From NCBI GenBank assembly GCA_030141605.1, contig JAQGDQ010000005.1, forward strand, positions 746,180 to 810,179: a stretch of 64,000 nucleotides of DNA, in the 5' to 3' direction. The stretch comes from Tubiluchus corallicola. Lineage: Eukaryota; Priapulida; Priapulimorpha; Priapulimorphida; Tubiluchidae. Below the pieces are notes generated by a model. The model saw nothing but the letters and a program-made list of their open reading frames with translations. It was not told where the DNA came from and searched no databases. This document shows, in pieces, positions 49,743 through 63,600 of this stretch; within the stretch, counting starts at the first letter, position 1, and each line of letters starts with the position of its first letter. A program made the position numbers and the translations under genes.

Positions 49743-50815
49743 AATCACGCTGCAGTTTTGATTGCGTATTCAGTTTCCTGTGACGCAGATAGGAACTTGT
49801 GCCTTTGACTGATGATGTACAATGGTAGTATGGGACTACTGTTTGTTTGAACTATGAAAAATATTATTAAATGTATAGATGCATTCGTTAGAGTTATTTT
49901 ATGTATGAGAAGTTGTTTACTCTGGCGCATTTGTGTACACTATGTGGTAAGCGTGGGTGGGCCCCGTGCAGCTTTAGTGTTGGGTGCTGGGCAGCGTCTG
50001 TAGATAGAAATATGCTGAATATTAGCTTCACGTCACGAAATGTGGCATCCGAGGTTTTTAAACTCCTGATTGTGTTACATGCATTTTAAAGCTGACAAAG
50101 AAATTTCATGGTTTAGCATCGTACAGAATCAATTGAAAAGTTAAAAAGCAGCACTATGTTATACTACAAAGATATTAAAAATTTGTGTGAGAACATGTGG
50201 AACAAAAATTGATTCACAGTTTTTAGAATCGCATCAATCCTTTTATTTTCTTACCAGTGCAAAGGAAAAGTTATAGTAAAGCTTGGCATGCCAAGTTTTT
50301 TTTACAATAAATCGCACACTATCGCAGAAATTGCGCAGTTTTGAGCAGGCGTCAATTTTATCTGTTTTTCCGGAACTGAAACTGCTGAAGTGTTATTATA
50401 TGTATACAGTGCGATTGTTCCCCACGGAAAACTTTACAACCTTGGGCTTCCGAATATTAACGCGCTTTCCTTTCATAATATTCTGTAAAGTGTCCCAATA
50501 AGGACATATCATAGGCAGCAAAAGCTAAAAGGGCGAGCTTGCCGAAAGAAACTAGCCTGTTTCTCCAGTTCAATACTTGTTCAAGTTCATTTTTATTCAA
50601 CTGGTTCGGAAGGTAGCAAATCGATATAACGTGAAAACTTAATTTGTTTGCCATTTGAGAATTGCAATCGATTACTTTTGCTGAGGTGATCTGAGATCTA
50701 ATTAGAAGTCTAATTCATTCTTATGGATCAGCTAGGCCGTCTGTAACGGTCTATTATATGATATCGGTATGTCAAAGGTATATAGAGTGCGGTCTGCAAA
50801 TGGATTATAATTATA

Positions 50816-51295
50816 GTGCTCAGTGTTACAATGACATCACGAATGCTACATTTTAGATTGTGTCATTGCTTAGTATCCTCACAAATGTCACATGAAGATA
50901 AAATAAAATTTTCTAATCATAATTGCGTATCTTTTCCGTTTTTTTCACGTATTAATGACACTGACATTTGGAATCGATGTGTCAAGATAATAAATATCCA
51001 GCATTTTATTTTACCAGTCAAAGGGACTTTTTTGCAGACATTTAATTTCACGATTCTTCGCCATCTTATAAATTCCTATCTTGCTCTAATTTTACTGTAT
51101 CGACGAACTAGTAACATTTTATTTGTCGTAATCACTGCCTTTGCATGGTCTTTAAAGAATTTAAATCCTTTATTCATTTTTTCAGTCATCATTACTTCAT
51201 TATTCTTTTGTCGTTTGAGATTAAAAACTCCTAACATTTTTTTCTGCAAAAGTCAAATCAGGCAGCCAGTAAGTTTTCTCCGGTTTCTTTTCTAG
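50816..51295 (+). CDS. Unrecognised hydrophobic ORF, doubtful
   Basis: A 159-codon frame, longer than most chance frames in this AT-rich sequence. It is rich in Phe, Leu and Ile with hydrophobic stretches around residues 80-105 and 115-135. The + strand here is T-rich, which lowers stop frequency and yields such residues by chance. No similarity to any family I know and no clear splice context. Most likely spurious; an orphan membrane protein is the alternative. Confidence 0.12.
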   Translation: MLSVTMTSRMLHFRLCHCLVSSQMSHEDKIKFSNHNCVSFPFFSRINDTDIWNRCVKIINIQHFILPVKGTFLQTFNFTILRHLINSYLALILLYRRTSNILFVVITAFAWSLKNLNPLFIFSVIITSLFFCRLRLKTPNIFFCKSQIRQPVSFLRFLF

Positions 51296-54200
51296 TACGT
51301 ACAGCTTCATTTTACTGTTTCCTAATCTTTCTGTTAATTTGGCTTCATTTAAATGTTACAGTGGAGAATCGTTCACTGGAAGAGCACATACAGCATAGCT
51401 GTATTAGATTCTTGAATCCATCCCTCTATTTACTGGGTAAATTGTATTTTGTCTGTACAGGACAGTAGACTGTTAGTGTGTAGTCGGGACTCAATCTTCA
51501 GGCGCTGAACGATTGTCTTGTTGGTTATGGCAGGACCGGCATTCATTATCGAAGATAAACCGCTAATCACGTTCACATGTGTGTACTTCCTCCCCCAGCA
51601 AAAGAAAGTGTGACAGATGAAAACCAGTCAGAAGCATTTTTTTCTCTATGGTCACCAATCCATTTACAAACCTACATTTGTGCTGTTTAACTATTGTAAA
51701 CAAACACACGCCATGATCTTCTGGTCCGCTTTAACTATAACTATTCTATCTGCCATTATGGCTTTGCTGGTCCTGAAATCATATTAATTAATCAATGCTT
51801 TTAGTGGCTGCTGCTTCCATTCTGTGCAGTCATATAGTTTTACGATCTACCAGGGCAAACACCAGTTATGTTTTAATGTCAGACATGATATGGTGAAAAC
51901 GTGAACTGAATTATTTGGTGTACTTATTTACTCATTTGTTTGTTAGTCTGATTATTCGTTAATTTAATTTACTTTCTTTCAGTCATTTATTTCATTATTT
52001 ATTTTCTAGCCTTTTGTTTTTATTACTTACTTGATGCACTCACTAAGTCTTAGCTTGATTTCCTTTAGTGCACACTCTAGACAAATTGAAATGAACCAAC
52101 TCGAGAATTAGATTTACATGCACAAGACAGGAAGTCGTATTTTTAATTTACTCACGGAATATTTTTTTCTTGTTATACAACCCTTGAACAGTACTGTAAA
52201 AAACTGATACAGGAAGTCCTCCAGTTACAGAAATAATACATATAAAATACATTAAGGACAGTGTTTGCAATCAATATTCACTTATCAAATTAATAAGCTG
52301 CTGATTGGTAAAAAGAAAAAAGACAGTTATACTGTTACACTTAATCTGTGACGTTGAAAATTATAGATTTCTTTGAACAATTCATAAAAGACAGGAAGTG
52401 GCATAAAAGGCAACAATTCATACCCTCAGCTCGAAGGAGTGTATTCACCAGCAAAAAAAAACACTGACCAAATATTTTATTTGTTTCACCTAATAAATTT
52501 ATTTTTTTCAGAATGATTGGATGTTGTGCAGCAGTTTGATGTGTATATACAATCTATAGAAACCAGGTTGTGCATCAGTCGACTAAGGAGCTTAAAAAGT
52601 TGATCAGCAACTTACAGAAGTGCTAGTTATTCTGGTCAGTTGGGAAAATGGGTAAAAATCTGGTACTTTTCATTTTGATGTACCATTTAGCAATGCAGTA
52701 ATGTGGTACTTTTCTAAGAAGTCTTGTAATTATTGTCTTTCTTTGGTCTGTAGTGCTACGTAGAAAATGTTGCATTATGTTACCATGTCGAATCACCATT
52801 TGTGCAGCTTTTGTACTTTTAGAAATCTGAATGTTTTAGGTTTCACTGGTTGGTTTACTAGTAGTACTAGTATTGTGTATGGTTGCTTTTTGGGTACATT
52901 TTCAAATGCTTGCGTATTCTAACGTACCTTTTTGTATGAGTTTTTAAAGAAAATGTTCAATATACTTTCACGTGCAGCTGAAAGTATGTGCATTGAAATT
53001 TTACATCGTCTCCTTGTCATCTCACTTTCGAAGAGTTCATGTTTTGTGACAGCCACATTTTAATAGACGTGTCAACTATTGAAAAATTCAAATGAATTCT
53101 GTTGGTAAATTTTCAATCTGTAAAATGTACAGACAGAACTACTAGTGCACAAATTGCTAGCCTAGTGAAATAAACTACATTACTTTGTGACCACACTGTT
53201 AATGTTTTTACCTACTGTTGCATGCTTGGATCATATGTCTTTGACCTGGCAGTAGTTTATTGCCTTTGGAATGAATTATTTAAATTACCAAGTATTTTGT
53301 TTCTGCTAGAAACGTGCGTTTTGAAAACAACTTTTTTGGCAGTTTTTTAAACTGACTTCAGAATTTGCTGATCTTCTTTAATGTTTGTAACCTATTATTA
53401 GGTTTAATGTTAAGCCCAATATATTGTATTGTTAGGTAAACCAACCTTCTGACCAGGCTTTAGATGTCCTTTATACATCGTAGTTTTTATGACAAAAATT
53501 TTCATGTCAGATATGCTAAAAACTATATGAACACGGCAACACACAAACACACTTCGAGCTAGTGTATATTAATTGGTCTATGGATAATTGAAGTTATGGA
53601 ACAATATTCAAAGATTAAAAAAATAAATTACTTAAAATATTTGAAAACCTAAATTTGTTTTTGAATACGCCACAAGGTAATTACTTGTCATCTTCAACTA
53701 GAGCTCAACTGTCGATCAGCTTCAATTAGAGGTATATATGTGGAAGGTGAGCAAAATAAGTTTCCTGATTTCACTTCGTTTTTAAGCATATCTGTGTGAA
53801 TTGACTGTGTGCTTAACTTACAGTCAAATTTGGCATAGCCTCCAAACAGTAGTCTTGTTCCATCAGGACATCTGGTTTATAGTTAGTTGTTAAGCACAGC
53901 AACTGTTTGCCGTAATCTCAAAAATGCTTCTACGTGCCCTGGTTTCATCTGCTGCTGTTTTTTTTCAGAAGTAAAAAAGCACCTTTCATAATAAGTTTTT
54001 GACACAGCGTAATTGGTGTTTCTGGGTGGAAAAAAATGCAGTCCTTTATCTTTGAGAAAAGTCTCCTTTCTCTACAAATAATAGATTTTGAATAGAACTG
54101 AACTAAATGCATCAGTATCATAATACTGCATATAAAAAAGTGCTCAAATTTTTTTATCAGCACAACCTGGGCAATTAGTTGCTGTAAAACCAATGTGGCA

Positions 54201-56169
54201 TTAAAAACGTTGAATCCATGCCTTTTCCCATAAGCACTTCAGCACCATCAAGACAAGTTTGCCGGCATTGAATATGCTTTTTAACTTTCTAAAGCTTTCT
54301 TTGTTATTTCCTTAGCAAATGTATCCATTTTTTTATAAATTTTATATTAATTATTATTTCATTACAAAATTGTCAGGTTTATAATATAAGGTGTTAGCAA
54401 AACAGTATAGAGGCCCTCTATCCTTCTGTTCGGGTAACTTTCATGTTAATATTTTCACCTTTCTAAAAAAATAAGGAATTTGGGTTATTTATTACTGTTT
54501 TTTATGTGTAAATTTAACTTAGCTAATGGCGCTTATGTGTTTCTTAATAAAATTGTTTATCAGAACATTTTTCAGGTTACGTGCCTGTTTTGCATGTTGA
54601 TTTGCTGATCTAATTATTACATAGTGCCATGTTGACAATCGTTAGTGATGTATCCAATGTAAGCAGCGCATCTGTTTTACATTTGCACATTACATTCTTG
54701 GTGCCATATTCAATAAAACTTGTAAACAGTGTTTTATTGGGACACTCTTGCATCAAGTTTTTTTTAGCTTACACTGTCTTGTTAGTATTGTGTCCACTTT
54801 ACTGTTAGACAAATAACAGGTCTTAAACAGCTACGGGGTATGTGGGCGGTGTAATAAGCTCTCCAGTGGGGTTCAGGGAAAGCGTCCTTACGTTGGAGCA
54901 AAACAATGCAAAATTTTAGGTCTTAATTCAAAAAAGGTATTACTTTTTAATCAGTGAATTAACTAGTTTTCGTCAGCTAGTTTTTATACAGTAGCCGGTA
55001 TAAGTTTTAGCCTGTTCAAACCATTTAACCGTGCGGCATTACTGAGCAAAAGAAGCACAGCAAGATGCATTTGTTCCAATTTACTTGTTGACATACTTTT
55101 GCCAAAGACAATCAGGCCAACTGGTTAAAGCTAAATCTGGTTGCACCATAGTGCATCTTTAATGCACCAAACTTTTTTAAGTTTAAAACAAAATAATCTA
55201 CTATGCGGTAAAATGAGTTCACTCATTATTCTCAAGAAACGGTTTGTTTTTCCTGAAAAGTTATAAAAAAATGATTTGCAGCATATTATCACAAAGGGTA
55301 GCAGCAGCTAAGTACAATAAACTATTTGTGAACATTGTTAACCACATTCTACTGTTGAATTTTGCTAACTGAAAGACAGAAATTGCGCTACTAACGTGTT
55401 ACAAGTAGCCTTATAGCTAACTAAATGGTGAGAAAACTAAAAGTGCGATCTGGCGAGACATTTTTTCCTTAGGTACAGGGTCTGTAATTTTAGGCTCTCG
55501 AGTCTGCGTTCCTTCACACTTTAAGCACTGATTATTAGGTTCTGTTGTGTAAAGAATTGAATTTGATTAAAAGAGGACGTAATTTGATTTATGGTATATA
55601 CAGTAAATTTTCTTACAAAAAATGTCTTGAAAATAATCACCTGTTGTATTAAATAATTTATCATGGCATGTGATGTAGGAAGGATCGTAGACTATTGATT
55701 TTATTCACTCTTACTGTTTCAGCAATAAGCATTGCAAGTAGTACTTGATTGAAATTATGGAAAACGAACTAATCAAAAACTATTTATCTTGTCACTTTTA
55801 GCACAGGTGTATTGTTTAGTATAGTTCCTTTAGAATTTCCTGCCAATTTATTTGTTATTGTTTCAAATTTCCTGTATATGAGAGTTCTCTTTTTACTGCT
55901 ACAGTATTTTGTCTAACTAACCAAGCTGTAAAAAGTCTAAATCACTCACTAGTTCTCAGTAAGTTATATTTCATGAGTTTTTCGACTTGTGTAATTTAAG
56001 AAACTTGTTTATTGCACTGTTTTTTCATGTACAAATCATTTTTCATTGTCACGGTTACATGGCCTATAATTGTTTGTAATTTAGGTGGATATGCTATAGT
56101 AAACATTTTCTATACCTCCTTCTGTATAGTATACCCACATATTACATTTAACTGTCATTGTGTGTGATA

Positions 56170-56212
56170 CGGATTATTATTATAATTATTAATATTATTA
56201 TTATTATTATTA
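56170..56212. repeat. (ATT)n microsatellite
   Basis: Imperfect ATT and AAT units for about 45 bp. Confidence 0.8.
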
Positions 56213-56701
56213 CAGATAATTTTACTTGTGTATAGATTGCAATGAAATCTGGTTTATTTTGCTTTTGTGACGCTGAAGAGATTCTTGTATAGCATTTTGT
56301 TTTGCAGTAACTTAACAATGATTACCTAAATTGGTGGTAATTATTATAATTTCTCCTCATATTGTTTTATCAGTAATTATAAGAATAGCAAGAGCACATG
56401 TAAGCAAACTATAATAATATAGAAGTTTATTGTAAGTACTGGTGGTTCTGTTGTTTTGTTTATTTCAAGATTATTAGTACAAAGCAAACTGTTGTACATT
56501 GTTGGTGAACAGAAAGTTTTTGCTTCAAAACATTTAATAAATTTCGCAGGCAAAGTTGGTCATGGCATGTGCGTGGGGTTACACTGATCTGATTTGTAAA
56601 TAGAAGGCACAACAGTCTAAGACATGGTTAGATACCTCTGCCAATATCTTTAAACGATTGTCCTTGGTAATGAACCAGGTTCCGATCACCCCAGCAACCA
56701 T

Positions 56702-56941
56702 CTAAAGGCTTGGTGTGCTTGATTCAGCTTCACAAATTTGCTGTGCGTGGCATAAATTACCTAATTGTTCACAAACAGGAAAAAAATATTCTGAGTTTAG
56801 AAACTCGCCTTTATTACTATAATCATTTGAGACGGTCAGTACTTTTGAGATGTGCGGTAATGCAAAGTTGCAAACTAAATTAGTAACTAACAAAAAACAG
56901 ATTAATTCTAGTGTTTTCATTTCTTTCGGACATTGCTTCAT
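56702..56941 (-). CDS. Possible small secreted peptide
   Basis: The 79-codon minus frame starts MKQCPKEMKTLELICFLLVT. From the second Met it looks like a signal peptide with a hydrophobic core (LICFLLVTNLVCNFA) and a plausible cleavage near ALPH. The remainder, about 55 residues, is polar with three cysteines (VCEQLGNLC, QICEAE). A donor-like AG/GTAATT lies inside at about 56760, so it could also be the first exon of a longer secreted protein. No family recognised; chance cannot be excluded. Confidence 0.22.
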   Translation of the reverse strand: MKQCPKEMKTLELICFLLVTNLVCNFALPHISKVLTVSNDYSNKGEFLNSEYFFPVCEQLGNLCHAQQICEAESSTPSL

Positions 56942-57737
56942 AGTAAGGAATAATAAAACTTGATCTTGGAAAACTTGCTCACTGCTAATTAATGAACTAC
57001 TAGTTTACCAGTGCAAACATACTTGCAATCCTATCTGTAGTAAAAACACAGCAATATAACATAATGTACTTTCTAAACCCAATGTTTAACTATAACGAAT
57101 TTTGGTGTGAATTTTTCTAGTTTACTAAAAGAGTGCAGTGTGAAAAAGCAAGAGAAGAGAAGATGAAAACAGATTAACACAGCAATTTGTCGTAGAGAAT
57201 TTCAACATTAAATTGATTTAATTATGTCAGTTTTTGCACCCAGGGCTCCTATGGCTAAAATGCCATATTAATTAATCTTAACCAACAGGTACCTTTAAGA
57301 AGTGAAATGACAATAGCATACAAGATAACAAACTGAAAAATAAACAGACTAGTAATAAAGTAATATGTGCAGGTGCCAATTGGGACCAGCAAATGAAAAC
57401 AAAAGAAATTAAAACAACATCACAAGTTAACATAATCAGAATATCACACGAAATAATGTTAAAAATATTACCGACACTTCAATATAATACAAACAAAATA
57501 TTTGGAAAAATCACTGGTAACAATCAAAAGTTTTGTGTAGCACATGATGTCCTTAAGCATGTGCATAATACCATATCAATAATAAGTTATTTAGCATACA
57601 AACTTATAAGCCAATTCTAGCATGATTACAGCAATCAGCAAAATCATGTTTCTTGATTTCACTAGAGTAATATGCAAACTAAAGTCGCAGTTATTGGGAA
57701 AATGACAGATCACCTGCAAAGAGATCTTGATCGGCAA

Positions 57738-57820
57738 ACTCTTGTAGTGCTACTAGTTACTGCATTGACCTAATCTTACAAAAAGCAAGGTATAAGGTTC
57801 AAGTCCCAAAAAGGGAAAAG
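57738..57820 (+). other. Weak tRNA-like or SINE-like segment
   Basis: GGTTCAAGTCCC at about 57797-57808 fits a Pol III B box. About 50 bp upstream, TAGTGCTACTAG is a poor A box. The arms do not fold into a full cloverleaf by eye, so it is at best a decayed tRNA or tRNA-derived SINE head. Confidence 0.2.
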
Positions 57821-58628
57821 TCGTTAGCTATAATTCACGTGACTTGACTGAAATAGATATGATAATGCTCAATGTGAATTAATTCTATCATTGTTAAGTA
57901 ATGATTAGGTACGTGATGCAAGTTACATTCCATGTGTGACAAATAGTCATAACAAATCATTAAATTACATTTCATAATTGTACCACTGTATGTACTAACA
58001 AGTTTGGCCCTTTATAAATATCAAACAACAATGCACAGGCACAAGCTTTAACAACTATAATTAATAATTAGTGGTATTTGCAATTTCAACAATACCCTAT
58101 CATGATATAGTGCTTTCGTAAAGACGAATGTGCAAATTGCACGAATGCACATAAATGTAGAAGAAAAATAAAAAACCAAGAAGTTTCTACAAAATTACAT
58201 TGCGTTAAATTATGTATCCACTAACCACAGTAATGCTTAGATGAAAACATACTGAAAAACAAGCACTAAATTTTTTCCATCTCCGTGCTCTCAACTAGAA
58301 ATTTACATGCACTTACAGTTGCAGCAAAAAAATTACATTATATCTACGATGCCACAGCTATCAGTGCCCACCTGTACACTAATTACAGGTAAACAACTAA
58401 CATGTAACACATAACCGAAAAAACACGAGACATTATTACAAACAGTGTTGTCAACACCACACAATATGACACAAATATTGAAGGGAGTGGAATAGCAACA
58501 CTGATAAGAAAGCGATGTTGGTGTTGAAGCATGTGTAGCCAAACTACAAAACGACCTGTGCTAACCTAACAAATCAGTACATGCAAGTGGCTGAGAGACA
58601 CAAGTAAAATGCCAATGTCTCTTCATCT

Positions 58629-58880
58629 CTATCCCACAAGTTTATAATTTGTCCATTTTCGCGCCAGTTTCTCAGCCTTTTTCAATGCTGCATTAAATGT
58701 CCATGCACATTTTAACTGAAAAAAATATGAGCAAGATCTGTAAAAAATTCTACATGCAAGCACACAGATATCGAACATCAAGATTTATGAAGTTTAGCGT
58801 CAATGCATGCATAGAATTTCATCAGGAAAATAGAGCGCTTACACGAATGCGATGGCAGCCGCGAACAGTCCATGGTTCAA
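58629..58880 (-). CDS. Tentative last two coding exons of an unidentified gene
   Basis: On the minus strand, a T-rich acceptor ending TTTTTTTCAG opens an exon 58715-58629 that encodes LKCAWTFNAALKKAEKLARK, then WTNYKLVG and a stop. Upstream, 58880-58843 has a good acceptor (TATGTTGACAG) and donor (CGT/GTAAGC) and reads EPWTVRGCHRIR in the compatible phase. A further 36-nt segment at about 59033-58998 (acceptor CCAACAG, donor CAG/GTAATG) continues in phase as NFYYTVMITFT. No earlier exon joining in phase was found, and I recognise no family. The segments are short enough to be open by chance, so this is a hypothesis. It could also be a 3' alternative end of the gene at 60648-63833. Confidence 0.28.
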
Positions 58881-60647
58881 CTGTCAACATACACAACATT
58901 TGAAGAAAAAAATTAACTAAACTAAATACAGGTTTAGGTTTAGAAAGCTGAAAACGATTATAAACAGTTTGCAAACTATTTCATCACTTCACATTACCTG
59001 TAAATGTTATCATTACAGTGTAGTAAAAATTGTCTGTTGGTTAAAAAGTCATGCATTCTATACTTATTGTTATTGTAACAATATCAACGCTTTTACATAC
59101 AATAGTGACACCACACACATAATTTGCACTGCTATTTCGTGCACATCTTTGGGTAACTTTGTTGAATGTACTACAAAATATACTGCATGTAACAAGAACA
59201 AATAAAACATGTACCACACACACGTGTTCCAACTGAAAATATGCCCAGCATACACTAGGTAAAAAAACCCAGGCAACCATTCCGAGTTCAAAGATACATA
59301 CAAAATCTTCTAAAACAAACAATTTTGCCTCCATCTTACAAGTTTTCTCTAAGTTTCAATATAACTTTGGCATAACAATGCTGTTTGCTATTTCTCTGAG
59401 CATTCAAGCAAATTATTTCAATAACTACTCTAAAACTTTTAATTAAATGGAACCATTAGCTTGAAAGATGATAAAAAATACCATGTATACCAGCCTTGTT
59501 TTTGGTTATTGACAAAATTGACCAAGCACTACAGGATACTAAAGGCATTAGTTTAAAACCGACAAATCACTGAAAGTGGAATTTAGGGAAACTCGCCAGC
59601 AATTAAAGATGAAAAAAATCAACGAAGATGTACTGAACTGGTAGCTGAAACAAGTAAGCAGCAACCTTACTAAACGGATTCGGCGGTAGAAAAGTTCAGA
59701 AGTTCTACAAATGGTAACAATAAGTAAAAAAACTTTATAAAATCACACTGAATTAAATACTACAAAGCCATCGAGTTTACAATTTTAAATTTCTGTTAAA
59801 TATTTCACATTATTATTAAACCAAACTTATACTGAAACAAAAAACAAACTATTAAGACTGGAAAATTTACCACTATCTTTTTGGGAATAACTTGTATTGC
59901 TCACTGTTTACAATTTTGTACTTGACACTTCATTAAAAACTGGAAAGATTTGTCATCTTGCAAGTACTAATTCACAAATGAACTTCTACTGTTTACAGCA
60001 GTAATATGTGTTGTATGCCTGCAATTAACACAGTCTTAGACAAAAATTACAGTCCACTATTATAAAGAGATAATTATTTGATACATGGAGATTATACGTT
60101 ATTAAATATTGAAGTCACGAGTACAATGTTTACCATGAATATATAAGGACACATGGTGCTTAACCACTAAAATCTGCACTTACGATATAGTTGCTACACC
60201 CAGAACATCAATGGTACTTATGTTCTGCTCTCCCATAAGTAAACTAGCTATTAGTAGTGTCAGACAGATTAATTAAGCTACCAACGACTTACACATTATA
60301 ACCTTCTAGAATAGTGTAGCAATGTATGCAGATAACACTTCAACATTTAAGAAAAAAAGAACATTCATCAAGGATGAACATGAAATTGATACTAGGAACT
60401 CTAACCCTATTGTAAAATAATATTCTGATTACAATGCCATACATGCTTGCTTTAATATTGCTCACTTTACAAATTAACAGTTCAACTATATCCTTAACAT
60501 ATTACACTTCATAGCAATAATAATATAACATAGACCATACTTCTATCAACAATAATAATTAACTTATTATCATAAGATGAGGCTTATTTATATTTACTTA
60601 TTTATATAATCGTGCTAGACTATGTATTATTTGCTTTATCGTGATGC

Positions 60648-63600
60648 TTATCGTGGTCGATCAGGAATACGTGGAGGAATGTTCGGTATAGGTCGACTGA
60701 AATAAAACAAATACCATATTAAGGACGAAACTTTATTAAAAGTCCTACTATTGAAAGACATACACTTTATAATTATATAGCACATGATGAATTGAGCCTA
60801 AAAATGTCATTTAAACCAAATTTTACTAAAATGAAAAAAAACAGGAAAAAAGTAATACATTATGGAGAGACACTGAACTAACATAGAGCATCAAATCATC
60901 TGGAAAAAACAGGTTAACTAATAATAAAGACAGGCGCTTGCTATTAAATGAAGAATAAAGAATAATAATAATAAAGATGAGTGCAGTAACGTTCAGCTAC
61001 TGTTAGTTTTATCACTGAACATTTCATTGAATTTATTAACACATCATAGAAGAATTGTGTTTAAATGTAGTAGAACAAACTGCTAAAAAATACACATTAA
61101 GAAATTTAGCGTGCATGACAACACCTTAACTGCTGAGTCTATACTGTAATCTGGTACAGACTGATCATTCATATAATTTTTACCCCCACAAAATGCAATA
61201 ACAAATTTCATAAGAAATACAGTCATGTAGGCCAATAAAAACAAAGGAGGCTATAACAAAACTAACAAAAGGTCTGTGCAGCAAATTTCATGACGTTTGA
61301 CCCCCACTCTCATTGCAAATTCAATAAGTTTTCACCTACATGATACTAACAAAGTATTAAGAAATAGACACACGATATATGAAATATTACAGCCCTAGCA
61401 CTCAAGTGTAAGCATTAGCTGACTTTCTTATAGTGTAATATGTAACTGTGACAAATTTGCTCAGACTAAATACTGCAATAAAATATACTTTTTGAAAATA
61501 CACAGACTGAAAACAGGTTACTTAAAAAACACTTACAGGGGTAAAAATGACGAGGCATTCTTCAAATAAAATGAAAACTGGAAGGAGCTATAATCTGTGA
61601 CAAAGAAAGAAAATTTTGACAACTGGCTCTTAAAATCATTTCCATGTGCCTGTAATTTTGTAAAACGTTCGACTGAGTAAAAAAATCAGAAATTTGGTCT
61701 CCTGAGCAATGGAAACACTGACAGAATTGTACCATTTGACAATTGTGGCCCATATACACATTTACATTTCTTTACAAAGCACCAAGAAACAACTATTACC
61801 TTGGTATGAGAGGAGGTGGAAGGTTAGGAGGTCCTCCTTGCTGACTCCTCTGTGGCAAAGATGGTGCAGCAGCTAAATAGAAAAGTAGTTGCTGTTAAAA
61901 ATTGAGTTAATATTGTTGAAAATAATGCCGTTTTTTAATGTCATTTAGGCTTATATGAACAATGAAAGCAATTTTAGCACACAATTCTCAAAATTAGATG
62001 ATGCCATTTATGTCAGCAATGACAGAAACTATTACAAATTTGCAATTTTTCAAAACTCTGAATTTAAAACTCTTTCTAAAAGAAAAAATGAAAATAAATC
62101 AACTACAGCTTATGGTCACCTTGGGAACAGGTGAAGTCTTAGTGTGTCTGTCTAGACCAGGTGGGAAGCTTACCTTACAAACAGTAAACGTTAAAATTAT
62201 GGTGGGGTAAACAACATACAAACAAAGGTTTCATAATAACGAATTTCGTAATAACCCTACGTTTTATTACAACCTTGGCAGGGACATGATAAAATCGTCA
62301 TGCTACTGAAAGCTTCATTATAAGGCAACTCGTATTACCGGAATTTGACTGTATAAAGTACTAAAACTGACAATATCGTGCTGTTCTCAGAACACGCAAC
62401 TTAATCCCAGCCACCAAGAGCGAACATAACAAAAGACTGCAATTTAAATTGTGAACAGTTAACCTTCAATTTCTGATCAATTGTTCTTTGAATGTGGCTC
62501 AGTTAGCACATTATGCGAAAATGTACTAAATAACACATTAATGGGTCCAAGCTCCAGTTTAGAAAAATGCTATCTGGACTGCAAAAATGTAGCAAAACTA
62601 CAACGAAGCAAGTAAACAAATGACAATCTATCAGGTACCAATAAGTGTAGTGAGTACATTTTGTATAGTCACTACACACACACGCACGCACGCACGCACG
62701 CACGCACACACACACATACATATTAAGCTCAAGTTTCACAAAACATGTTAAAGTGCTTCTATAAATGTTGTTAAAACACTGAATGGTTTACAGATAATAC
62801 TTCTCTGAAACTGGTAAACAAACCAGCAATGTTACTAACAATATTTTATCAACTTGCGCACCAGCAGGACAAACATCCATGATCAAATGCTGCTGGGTCA
62901 TAATTATACGATTGCTGTTTTGCTGCATTTCAATTTTTGCCAGCTCTAAAAATCCAATGATTCAAATATTCACAAAATCTTTACACCTTTATTGGTGGTG
63001 CATGCACGAAATCCCAGTTTCAACAAGAAATTTTGGAAGGTATATGCACTCCAATTTGTCCCACTCTACAGATGCCCAAGTTTACTAATAAAACGATGAA
63101 AAACTCAAAGTCATTACCATAACACCAAGCTAAAACCATGCTATGCCCTAGTTTAACATCAAAACGAATGGCACAATGAGATAGCACAACATCAACTTAA
63201 AACGGTGCAATGCACGATAACACAATACCAAGCCAAAAAACTTCTAGGTGTTAGACAGTTGACAAAAAATTTAAGCGAAAGCTACATTATCTTAAAAGCA
63301 AAACACAGAAACAGAATCTTCCTAAAAATAAAAAGCAAACAAACTTGACAAAATTTTAAATCACTAAATAACAAACGACGAACATCAATCTAATATGCAA
63401 TAAGTTTGAAGAACTGCACAGAACCAGTTACAAGCCAATATCACTGAAAAACTTGTTTTCCACTAAACTTATAAAGCTGTCTGATACTTATGTGCTTATG
63501 ACATTGGTAGCTTTATTAAAAAAAAACATAACATTGCCCAACTTTGTTTGGTGTCAAAAAGTGCAAAAAAATCTTAAATTATGATATCCTTTGTGCTCGT

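Larger units (their letters stand above)
47017..58628. other. Long gene-poor stretch
   Basis: After the AMPK gamma 3' flank I recognise no conserved protein on either strand. The listed contents are a local duplication with (TG)n, one long hydrophobic frame, one possible secreted peptide, an ATT microsatellite and a weak tRNA-like B box. Small or weakly conserved exons could be missed by eye. Confidence 0.45.

Noticed and set aside
59337-59430. Minus-strand open segment ending AAACTT/GTAAGA as another exon of the 58629-58880 candidate
   Set aside because: Its only open phase leads to an immediate stop when joined to the downstream candidate exons.
59652-59720. 34-nt minus segment with good acceptor and GTTTA/GTAAGG donor
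   Set aside because: In the phase required by the downstream candidate exon it contains a TGA.
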